NCBI GenBank assembly: GCA_024707225.1
Contig: JANQAE010000002.1
Coordinates: 620,001-684,000 of the forward strand
Direction: 5' to 3'
From: Dokdonella sp.
GTDB lineage: Bacteria; Pseudomonadota; Gammaproteobacteria; Xanthomonadales; Rhodanobacteraceae
Length of the DNA: 64,000 nucleotides
Shown here: positions 50,850-62,428 of the stretch, one piece after another
Numbering within the stretch: position 1 is the first letter of the stretch
Layout of the letters: every line of letters begins with the position of its first letter
Translations under genes and position numbers: made by a program
Notes under the pieces: model-generated
The model's input: the letters and a program-made list of their open reading frames with translations, nothing else
What the model was told of the DNA's origin: nothing
The model's database searches: none

Positions 50850-51163
50850 TTCTATTACCCCGTATGTAAGAAGAAGCGAGTAGCCTATTTGGTATGGAAG
50901 CCCGGGTGCGGTCGGCCGTTAATCGATGTCCGCGATTTAGAAGACCGATCGAGCCTGAGGGCCGGCGACGCCGGGAGGCGATGCGACAAAGTGTCGGCCA
51001 CGCCTAACCGAGGTGTCCAACCTATGCCCGCCGCGAGTTCACCATATGACGAATGGCATTGCAACCGACTCGTGCAATATGCACCGTCGGCGAGGAACCG
51101 ATATCCGGGACGACGGTCAGATCGGCTCGACCGGGCCAATTTTTGCCTAATTGATCACAATCC
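50850..51163. other. Long, less GC-rich divergent intergenic region
   Basis: 314 bases without a supportable gene, between the divergent secreted-protein and MotA-like genes. It is clearly less GC-rich than its surroundings. It holds a perfect inverted repeat ATTGCA, nine bases, TGCAAT (51058-51078), a minus-strand A/T-rich leader (ggggtaatagaa) before the start at 50849, and ccaatttttgcctaattgatcac before the start at 51164. Promoters for both genes must lie here, and a regulator site is likely at the repeat. Confidence 0.4.
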
Positions 51164-52246
51164 ATGAGTAATCCCTCGCGTGTCCTGCCCTGGATGCTGG
51201 CCTTCCTGGCAGCCCTGGGCATCCTCGTGGCGCTGCTGGCGCCGCGGCTGGCCGATGTCTTCATGGCCAATCCATTTTTCAACGGCATCATCCTGACCGT
51301 CCTGCTCGCCGGCATCGTCGTCAACTTGCGGCAGGTGCTGGTGCTGACCTCGGAAGTGCGCTGGATGGAGGCATTCCGGCGTTCCGATCCGGATGCGCCG
51401 GCGCCGGGCCGGCCACGCCTGCTGGCCCCGATGGCGCGTCTGCTGGCCGGCCGTGAGCGTGGTCGCGCCGCGCTGTCGGCCGCCTCGATGCGGACCCTGC
51501 TCGACAGCGTGCAAATCCGCCTGGAGGAATCGCGCGACCTGTCGCGCTACCTGATCGGCCTGGCGATCTTCCTCGGCCTGCTCGGCACGTTCTGGGGACT
51601 GCTGGTCACGATCCGCTCGGTCGCCGAGATCATCGGCGCGCTCGGTATCGGCAGCGATGCCGCGGCGATGTTCGCCGACCTCAAGGAGCACCTCAAGGAG
51701 CCGCTGGCCGGCATGTCGACGAGCTTCTCGACCTCGCTGTTCGGCCTCGCCAGCTCGCTGGCGATCGGTTTTCTCGATCTGCAGGCCGGCCATGCGCAGA
51801 ACCGCTTCTACAACGAGCTGGAGGAATGGCTGTCGGGCATGACGCGGCTGTCTTCGGGCGGTGCACTGGAGAGCGATGCCTCGGTGCCGGCCTATGTGCA
51901 GGCGCTGCTCGAACAGACCGCCGACGGCCTCGAACGCATGCAGCGCGCGATCGTCGAGAACGAGCGCGAGCGGCGCGGCACCAACGAACAGCTCGCCGAG
52001 CTCGGCGCGCAGCTGGCGCGTCTCAACGAGACGCTGGGTCGCGACGCGCGCGAGCGGCAGGCCGCCGCAGGCGTGCAGGACGAGCTCAGGGCCGCACTGC
52101 GGCAGTTCGCGGCGCAGGCCGGCGCCGGCTCGCGCCTGTCCGACGAGCTGCGCGGCGAACTGCGCCTGCTGTCGCGCACGGTCGCGGCCGCGGTGTCGGG
52201 CCGTGCGCCGCCGCGTGACGGTGGCGAGGCGGAGGACCGCCGTTGA
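51164..52246 (+). CDS. MotA/TolQ/ExbB-type ion channel protein (non-flagellar)
   Basis: 360 residues. Four membrane helices: about 8-28, 37-58 (FFNGIILTVLLAGIVVNLRQ), 127-148 (YLIGLAIFLGLLGTFWGLLV) and 185-205 (STSLFGLASSLAIGFLDLQ). The last two form the proton-channel signature of the MotA/TolQ/ExbB family. The C-terminal about 130 residues are a predicted coiled coil (LEQTADGLERMQRAIVENER, then ARLNETLGRDARERQAAAG). The next gene, overlapping at TTGA, encodes the MotB-like partner. No flagellar, Tol-Pal or TonB genes lie nearby. This is an energised membrane complex anchored to peptidoglycan, but its task is unknown. The cytoplasmic tail recalls ZorA, without ZorC or ZorD genes nearby. Confidence 0.85.
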   Translation: MSNPSRVLPWMLAFLAALGILVALLAPRLADVFMANPFFNGIILTVLLAGIVVNLRQVLVLTSEVRWMEAFRRSDPDAPAPGRPRLLAPMARLLAGRERGRAALSAASMRTLLDSVQIRLEESRDLSRYLIGLAIFLGLLGTFWGLLVTIRSVAEIIGALGIGSDAAAMFADLKEHLKEPLAGMSTSFSTSLFGLASSLAIGFLDLQAGHAQNRFYNELEEWLSGMTRLSSGGALESDASVPAYVQALLEQTADGLERMQRAIVENERERRGTNEQLAELGAQLARLNETLGRDARERQAAAGVQDELRAALRQFAAQAGAGSRLSDELRGELRLLSRTVAAAVSGRAPPRDGGEAEDRR

Positions 52247-53305
52247 GCAGCCTGCGCCGCCGTCGCGCGTTCGATATCTGGCCGGGCTTCGTCGACGCGC
52301 TGACCTCGCTGGTCATGGTGATGATCTTCGTGCTGCTGATCTTCGCGATCGGCCAGTTCGTGCTGTCCGATTCGCTGGTCGGCAAGAACCGCGCGCTCGA
52401 CGCGCTGAACGGGCAGGTCGCCGAACTGGCGCGCACGCTGTCGCTGAGCCGCGACGCCGAGCGCCGGCTCGACGCGCGCGTCGCCGAGCTCACCGCCAGC
52501 CTCGGTTCCATGACCGGCGAGCGTGATGAGGCGCAGGCGCGCGCGCGCGGCGCTCGGTGCCGACATCGCGGCGCTCGACGCGCTCAAGCAGCAGCTGCAG
52601 GCCGAGGTGGCCGCGCTCGGCATGCAGCTGGACACCTCCAAGGAGGATCTGGTCCGGCAGACCGATCTGACCGCCGCCGCCCTCGCGCAGACCGAGTTGC
52701 TCAATCGTCAGCTCGCGGCGATCCGCGAGCAGCTCGGCAGCCTGCAGGCGGCGCTCGACGCGACCAAGCGAGACAACGCGGCCAAGGACGTGCGCATCGC
52801 CGACCTCGGCAAGGAGCTCAACCTCGCCCTGGCCAACCGCGTCGGCGAGCTGGAGCGCTACCGGTCGGAATTCTTCGGCCGCCTGCGCGAGGTTCTCGGC
52901 CACCGCGGCGACGTGCGCGTCGTCGGCGACCGCTTCGTCGTGCCGACCGACATCCTGTTCGAGTCCGGCTCGGCCGAACTCGGACCCGCCGCGCAGGCGC
53001 AACTCGCCGGACTCGCATCGACCGTTGCCGAGGTGGCCGCGGAGATTCCGTCGAGCATCGACTGGGTGCTCAGGATCGACGGACACACCGATCGCCGTCC
53101 GATCAGCACCGACCGCTTTCCGTCGAACTGGGAGCTGTCGACGGCGCGCGCGGTCGCGATCGTCAAGTTCCTGGTCGTGCAGGGCATTCCGGCGCATCGA
53201 CTGTCGGCGAACGGCTTCGGCGAGTTCCAGCCGCTCGATCCGGGCTCCTCGGCCGAGGCCTATGCGCGCAACCGGCGTATCGAGCTGCAGCTGACCAACC
53301 GCTAG
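52243..53305 (+). CDS. MotB-like OmpA-domain protein, frame broken once near 52537-52552
   Basis: About 353 residues over one break. It starts with TTG (ggaggaccgccg just before), overlapping the MotA-like stop. Basic N-terminus, one membrane helix (LTSLVMVMIFVLLIFAIGQF, about 17-38), a coiled coil, then an OmpA-C peptidoglycan-binding domain (PTDILFESGSAELGPAAQAQ, RIDGHTDRRPI, LSANGFGEFQPLDPGS, NRRIELQ). The break lies in a run of alternating GC between RDEAQARA and ALGADIAALDALKQQ; one extra base or a lost CG pair explains it. With the MotA-like protein it should form a stator-like ion channel fixed to the cell wall. Confidence 0.82.
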
Positions 53306-53318
53306 CGGACGCCACGCG

Positions 53319-53855
53319 TCAGCCGACGATGCGGCTTTGCCCGGGCGCGAGACCGTCCAGTGCGTGGGCGCCGACGCGCGTGCGCACCAGGCGCAGCGTC
53401 GGCAGTCCGATCGCCGCGGTCATGCGGCGGACCTGTCGGTTGCGACCTTCGCGCAGCACCAGCTCGATCCAGCTCGTCGGCTTGTCGCGGCGGTAGCGGA
53501 TCGGCGGTACGCGCGCCCACAGCCAGTCTGGCTGGTCCGCCAGGATGCGCGCCGCGACCGGCAGCGTGGGGCCGTCGGAGAGCATCACGCCGCGTCGCAG
53601 CGGTTCCAGATCCGCCTCGGCGGGGACGCCCTCGACCTGAGCCAGATAGGTCTTGGGCTGCTTGTGGCGCGGATCGGTCAGGCGATGCGCGAGCGCGCCG
53701 TCGTCGGTCAGCAGCAGCAGGCCTTCGCTGTCCAGGTCGAGACGTCCGGCAGCATAGACGCCCGGCGTCGCGACGAGATCGGCCAGGGTCGGGCGGCCGT
53801 CGCGATCGGTGAACTGGCACAGCACGCCATAGGGCTTGTTGAGCGCGATCAGCAT
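53319..53855 (-). CDS. rluE: 23S rRNA pseudouridine synthase RluE family
   Basis: 178 residues. Begins LIALNKPYGVLCQFTDRDGR; catalytic Asp in AAGRLDLDSEGLLLLTDDG; ends with the REGRNRQVRRMTAAIGLPTLRLVR motif of the RsuA/RluB/C/E/F group. The absence of an S4 domain and the short length fit RluE, which makes pseudouridine 2457 in 23S rRNA of E. coli. It is a single gene convergent with the MotB-like gene (13 bases between stops). Assignment to RluE rather than RluF or RsuA rests on length and start, so the exact target base is inferred. Confidence 0.9.
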   Translation of the reverse strand: MLIALNKPYGVLCQFTDRDGRPTLADLVATPGVYAAGRLDLDSEGLLLLTDDGALAHRLTDPRHKQPKTYLAQVEGVPAEADLEPLRRGVMLSDGPTLPVAARILADQPDWLWARVPPIRYRRDKPTSWIELVLREGRNRQVRRMTAAIGLPTLRLVRTRVGAHALDGLAPGQSRIVG

Positions 53856-53906
53856 CGCTAGGCGGCGGCCGGCCGTGGCGCCGGCCGCCTGGGCTCCGGG
53901 CGCGGC

Positions 53907-54800
53907 TTACTGCGCGGGCTTGACGAACTTCAGCGTCATGCGGTCGGACTCGCCGATCGCCTGGTACTTCTCGCGATCGGTGTCGCCGAGCGCGAGCGTC
54001 GGCGGCAGCGTCCACACGCCCTTCTCGTAGTCCTTGGTGTCCTTCGGATTGGCGTTGATCTCGCTCTGCGCGGCCAGCTGGAAGCCGGCTTCGGTCGCGA
54101 GCCGGATCACGTAGTCCTGTGGCAGATAGCCCGACTGGCGATCGGCGTCCAGATCGGTGCCGACCGCGGCGCGGTGATCGACCACGCCCAGCGTGCCGCC
54201 GGCCTTGAGCACATCGAAGAACGCCTTGAACATCGCCGGCGCGTTGTCGCGCCAGTTGTGCACGTTGCGGAACGTCAGCACGACGTCGGCCGAGCCGGCC
54301 GGGCCGAACGCCGGCGCGGCCGGGTCGAACTCGACGACCTGGACCTGGCCGTAGCGCTCGGCATCACCGGCGAGCTTCGCGCGGTACGCCTCGGCGCCGC
54401 GCTTGGCGTAGTCCGACGAGGTCGGCGCGGCGATCGCCGCCACGTAGGTGCCCGAGTCCTTCAGCCACGGCGCGAGGATCTCGGTATACCAGCCGCCACC
54501 CGGCGTGATCTCGACGACCGTCTGGCCCGGCGCGATGCCGAAGAACGTCAGCGTTTCCTTCGGGTGGCGCCAGGTATCGCGCATCTTGTTGGCGTCCGAG
54601 CGCCAGGCGCCGCCGAGCGCCTCGTCGAGCTTGGTCGCGAACAGGTCGTTCGCGCTGGCCGGGGGCGTGACCTGCGCGGGCTGGTCGGCGGCGGCGACCG
54701 GCGCCGGCGTGGACGCGGCCGGGGCGGCCGGCGGCGCGGCGTCCTGCGAACAGGCACCGAGGGCGAGCAGCGTCAGCGAAGCGAGGAGAAGTCGGGTCAT
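53907..54800 (-). CDS. Lipoprotein with SAM-methyltransferase fold
   Basis: 297 residues. Signal with lipobox LALGACSQD (Cys at 17), a Pro/Ala linker to about residue 50, then a Rossmann methyltransferase-like domain: VVEITPGGGWYTEILAPWL (motif I), VVEFDPAAPAFG, VLTFRNVHNW, KAGGTLGVVDHRA. Such 'predicted methyltransferase' lipoproteins are found across proteobacteria, yet no SAM is known in the periplasm, so the domain may not be an active methyltransferase there. It is monocistronic. Start: first ATG, which begins the signal peptide. Function unknown. Confidence 0.82.
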   Translation of the reverse strand: MTRLLLASLTLLALGACSQDAAPPAAPAASTPAPVAAADQPAQVTPPASANDLFATKLDEALGGAWRSDANKMRDTWRHPKETLTFFGIAPGQTVVEITPGGGWYTEILAPWLKDSGTYVAAIAAPTSSDYAKRGAEAYRAKLAGDAERYGQVQVVEFDPAAPAFGPAGSADVVLTFRNVHNWRDNAPAMFKAFFDVLKAGGTLGVVDHRAAVGTDLDADRQSGYLPQDYVIRLATEAGFQLAAQSEINANPKDTKDYEKGVWTLPPTLALGDTDREKYQAIGESDRMTLKFVKPAQ

Positions 54801-54981
54801 CGAAGCGCTCCAGATGGGGAATGGGTCAAGGACGACCGTGCGAGCGCTGCGCCCGTCCGTCGGCCATGGGCCGCCGAGTGTACCGGAACGCTGCGCGGAG
54901 CCGATGCGGCAGCACGCGGCGCCTGGACGCCGACCGATTCAGTGCGCGGACAGCGACAGCTCACGGCCGATTCATTGCCGG

Positions 54982-55014
54982 CAGTGTCCACTGACGGCGC
55001 TCCGTTGCAAACGG
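54982..55014 (+). promoter_or_regulatory. Two adjacent palindromes before the DUF1328 gene
   Basis: CAGTG, TC, CACTG (54982-54993) and CCGTT, GCA, AACGG (55002-55014), 32-64 bases before the ATG of the small membrane protein. They look like regulator sites, but no regulator is known to me for them. Confidence 0.35.
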
Positions 55015-55045
55015 GGGCACTCCAAAAAATAGCGAGGAGAACGCC

Positions 55046-55213
55046 ATGCTTCATTACGCCGTCGTCTTTCTGGTGATCGCGCTGATCGCCGCCGTCCTCG
55101 GGTTCGGCGGTATCGCCGGCGCCGCGGCGGGCATCGCCAAGATCCTGTTCGTGGTCTTCCTGGTGCTGTTCATCGTGTCGCTGTTCTTCGGCCGCCGCCG
55201 TCCGCCGGTCTGA
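55046..55213 (+). CDS. DUF1328 small membrane protein (YtjA-like)
   Basis: 55 residues, too short to stand out as an open frame but convincing. gcgaggaga precedes the ATG at the right distance, and a strong terminator follows 44 bases after the stop. The protein has two membrane helices ([20 protein letters not shown] and [17 protein letters not shown]) joined by [11 protein letters not shown], the conserved core of DUF1328, and ends in RRRPPV. Members are stress-linked inner-membrane miniproteins of unknown function. Palindromes upstream suggest regulation. Confidence 0.88.
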   Translation: MLHYAVVFLVIALIAAVLGFGGIAGAAAGIAKILFVVFLVLFIVSLFFGRRRPPV

Positions 55214-55256
55214 CCGGCGTCCCTGATCGGCGGTACTGTCATCGGTTGCACGAGCC

Positions 55257-55277
55257 GGGGCCTGCCATGCAGGCCCC
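55257..55277 (+). terminator. Intrinsic terminator of the DUF1328 gene
   Basis: GGGGCCTGC, CAT, GCAGGCCCC, then gcttgttttt: a 9-base perfect GC stem followed by a T-rich run, 44 bases after the stop codon. Confidence 0.85.
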
Positions 55278-55398
55278 GCTTGTTTTTCGGGCGGGAGTCG
55301 ATACGCGATCACGCCCGATCAATCGTGAGGGGTTTGCGCTGGCAGCCGTCGATCCCGCCGCCCGCGATCGCACGCTGCCTCCGTGCCCTACCGCGCCG

Positions 55399-57168
55399 TC
55401 ATTCGGCCCCGAGACCGCCGCCATCGGAAGCGGGATCGCCCGCCAGACGCGCCGAGGGCGGATACGGCGGCACGTCGGCATAGTCGCCCGCGGCGATGCC
55501 GTCCTGCACGGCCTGCCACCAGCGTGGATCGAAGATCTCGCCGTGCGCGGCGATCAGCGCCTGGCGCAGATCGGCCGGGATGCCGAGAAAGCGCGGAAAC
55601 TGCTCCGGAAAGACGTCGTTCTCGCGCACGGTCAGCCAGTCCTCGAGCGGACGCGTCTCGTCCTCGTCGTCGGCCTCGGGCAATGCGCGGAAGCGGCAGC
55701 TCTCGACCAGGCACAGCTCGTCGTAGTCGTAGAAGATCGCGCGTCCGCCGCTGGTGATGCCGAAGTTCTTGAGCAGCAGATCGCCCGGAAAGATGTTGCT
55801 GCGCGCCAGGTCCTTGATCGCCTGGCCGTAGTCGAGCACCGCCGCGCGCGCCGCGTCCGGATCGGCCTCGCGCGCGTAGAGGTTGAGCGGCCGCAGCCGG
55901 CGTTCGACGTAGCAGTGCGCGACGACCAGGTCCTCGCCGTCGACCGTCACCGTCTCTGCGCATTCGGCTAGCAGTTCCTCGAGCATCGGCGGATCGACCT
56001 GTGCCAGCGGAAAGCGCAGATAGCGAAACTCCTGCGCGTCGACCAGGCGGCCGATGCGGTCGTAGCGGAACACCAGGCGGTACTTCTCCTCGACCTGGCG
56101 CCGGCCGATGTCCTTCGGATACGCGAAGCGGTCGCGGATCACCTTGAACACCAGCGGATAGTCGCGCGGCGTGAACACCGCCATGACCATGCCGCGCTCG
56201 CCGTCGGCGCGTACCAGCCGCTCCTCGGGATGCGCGGCCAGATGGCGGAACAGATGCCGGTAGCGCTCGGTCTTGCCCTGCTTGGCGCGGCCGAGCACGG
56301 TGTAGAGCTCCTCGATCGGCTTGTGCGGCATCAGGCCGTGCAGATAGACGACCGTATCGGTGACGGTCGGCAGGTCGGCCAGAAAGTAGCTGCGCGTGTA
56401 GCCGAACAGCGTCGAGATCTGTTGCCGGCGCGTCAGCACCGCGTCGGCGCGGATGCCCTCGGCCGTGCTGACCAGCGCGATCGCCAGCGGCAGCTCGGCG
56501 CGTTCGCCGAGCAGTCGGCCGACCAGATAGGCGCGCCGCTCGCGGAAGAACGGCGTCGGCAGCAGCTCGATCGCGACCGCCGCGCCGCCGTCGTGCGCGA
56601 GCAGCTGCGCTTCACAGGCGGCCGCCACGCGCGTCGCGTCGGCCACCGCGTCGGCGTAGCCGCATGCGAACGGCACGTCGGCGAATATCTGCTCGATCGC
56701 CTCGGCCGGTGCTTCGCGCAGGCGATAGCGCGTGCGCGACGCGGCTTCGGCGACGTGCGCGGTCGATTCGCGGTCGAGCGCGACGAACTCGATGTCGGCG
56801 GCGACGCCGACGGTGTGGAAGAAGCGCCGCGACAGCGAATTGAAGAACGTCTTGCTGAGCTCGCGGTCCAGGTACGGCGTCACCTGCAGCTCGAACGCGT
56901 CGCGGATCAGGCGCCACAGCGGACGCGAACGCACGCGCTCGTCGAGCAGCAGTTCGAGCCGGCCCAGCGTCTCGGCCAGGCATTCCTCGTAGAGGTCCAG
57001 ACGCCAGACCGTGTCGATCTGCGCCTGTCGCCAGCTGCGCCGCTCGAACCAGCGCTTGGCGCGCCGCGTGATGTCCGAGAAGCGCGCGTTGTAGTCGAGG
57101 AACGCGTCGAGGATCAGCGCCGCCGCGCGCGCGGGCGTGCCGGTGGCATCGGTAGGCGCCTGGCGCAT
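55399..57168 (-). CDS. aceK: Isocitrate dehydrogenase kinase/phosphatase AceK
   Basis: 589 residues, normal for AceK. N-terminal regulatory half begins LILDAFLDYNARFSDITRRA. The kinase-like half has the ATP loop ADGERGMVMAVF and VFKVIRDRFAYPKDIGR, with VLDYGQAIKDLARSNIFPGD and LLKNFGITSGGRAIFYDYDE carrying the catalytic Asp and metal-binding residues. AceK phosphorylates isocitrate dehydrogenase on one Ser to send carbon to the glyoxylate shunt, and also removes the phosphate. Here it follows its own substrate gene icd on the same strand instead of aceBA, but a strong terminator lies between. ggagg nine bases before picks the ATG at 57168 over one at 57186. Confidence 0.96.
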   Translation of the reverse strand: MRQAPTDATGTPARAAALILDAFLDYNARFSDITRRAKRWFERRSWRQAQIDTVWRLDLYEECLAETLGRLELLLDERVRSRPLWRLIRDAFELQVTPYLDRELSKTFFNSLSRRFFHTVGVAADIEFVALDRESTAHVAEAASRTRYRLREAPAEAIEQIFADVPFACGYADAVADATRVAAACEAQLLAHDGGAAVAIELLPTPFFRERRAYLVGRLLGERAELPLAIALVSTAEGIRADAVLTRRQQISTLFGYTRSYFLADLPTVTDTVVYLHGLMPHKPIEELYTVLGRAKQGKTERYRHLFRHLAAHPEERLVRADGERGMVMAVFTPRDYPLVFKVIRDRFAYPKDIGRRQVEEKYRLVFRYDRIGRLVDAQEFRYLRFPLAQVDPPMLEELLAECAETVTVDGEDLVVAHCYVERRLRPLNLYAREADPDAARAAVLDYGQAIKDLARSNIFPGDLLLKNFGITSGGRAIFYDYDELCLVESCRFRALPEADDEDETRPLEDWLTVRENDVFPEQFPRFLGIPADLRQALIAAHGEIFDPRWWQAVQDGIAAGDYADVPPYPPSARLAGDPASDGGGLGAE

Positions 57169-57382
57169 CGTCGGAGGCCTCCGCATCGGGTCGGGCTGCC
57201 GGACGGCTGCCGTGCGCGGCAGTCTAGAACGTCCGCCGGGCGTTGCGGTGAGTGGTCGGCCGGCACGACTTGACGGCCCGCCGCCGGTGGCCGTGGACCG
57301 CGGGACGTCCGCTCGCCCGGCGAGGCTGTGCGGCTTCGGCGGAACGAGGGACGCCGTTCCAGGGGCGAGGCGATCCGGAAAA

Positions 57383-57412
57383 CGAAGAGGCCGCCCTTGG
57401 GCGGCCTCTTCG
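57383..57412 (-). terminator. Intrinsic terminator of icd
   Basis: CGAAGAGGCCGCCC and GGGCGGCCTCTTCG, 14 exact pairs around TT, 22 bases after the icd stop; on the minus strand it is followed by TTTTCC. It separates icd from aceK. Confidence 0.8.
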
Positions 57413-57433
57413 GTGGACACCGCGCGAGCGCTC

Positions 57434-58693
<1,260 letters not shown>

Positions 58694-58833
58694 GGATTCC
58701 TCCAGAAGTGACGGCGCCGGCGGCAGGCGGAGCGCACAGGGGATGTAAGCGGATGCAGGTAGCCGCCCATTGTCGCCGGAACGGCCCGTACACGCCACGG
58801 GCGACGCCGCGCGGCGGCAGTGCGCGAGGACCG

Positions 58834-62274
<3,441 letters not shown>

Positions 62275-62386
62275 CGGCGGTCCTCGTGCCGAACACGGGC
62301 GTGACGATCCGACGGATGCGACGCGCTCGGACTCGTATCGCGGTCGTGCTCGTCAGTGCAGGTCGCGCCGATGACGGAGCGCTCGA

Positions 62387-62420
62387 CCGGGCCGGCGGCG
62401 GCATCCCGCCGCCGGCCCGG
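62387..62420. terminator. Long GC hairpin between convergent SNF2 and propeller genes
   Basis: CCGGGCCGGCGGCGG, four bases, CCGCCGCCGGCCCGG: 15 exact pairs, lying just before the stop of the minus-strand gene (62429) and about 110 bases after the SNF2 stop. It has no T run. It may stop transcription or stabilise the ends of both mRNAs. Confidence 0.55.
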
Positions 62421-62428
62421 ACGCCCGT

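Noticed and set aside
52537-52552. Programmed ribosomal frameshift in the motB-like gene
   Set aside because: No slippery heptamer or downstream structure of the known kind, and five other genes show similar breaks in GC tracts, so sequence error is simpler.
51164-53305. Zorya anti-phage system
   Set aside because: The MotA/MotB-like pair resembles ZorAB in plan only. No ZorC, ZorD or ZorE gene follows (next are rluE and a lipoprotein gene), and no other defence genes are near.
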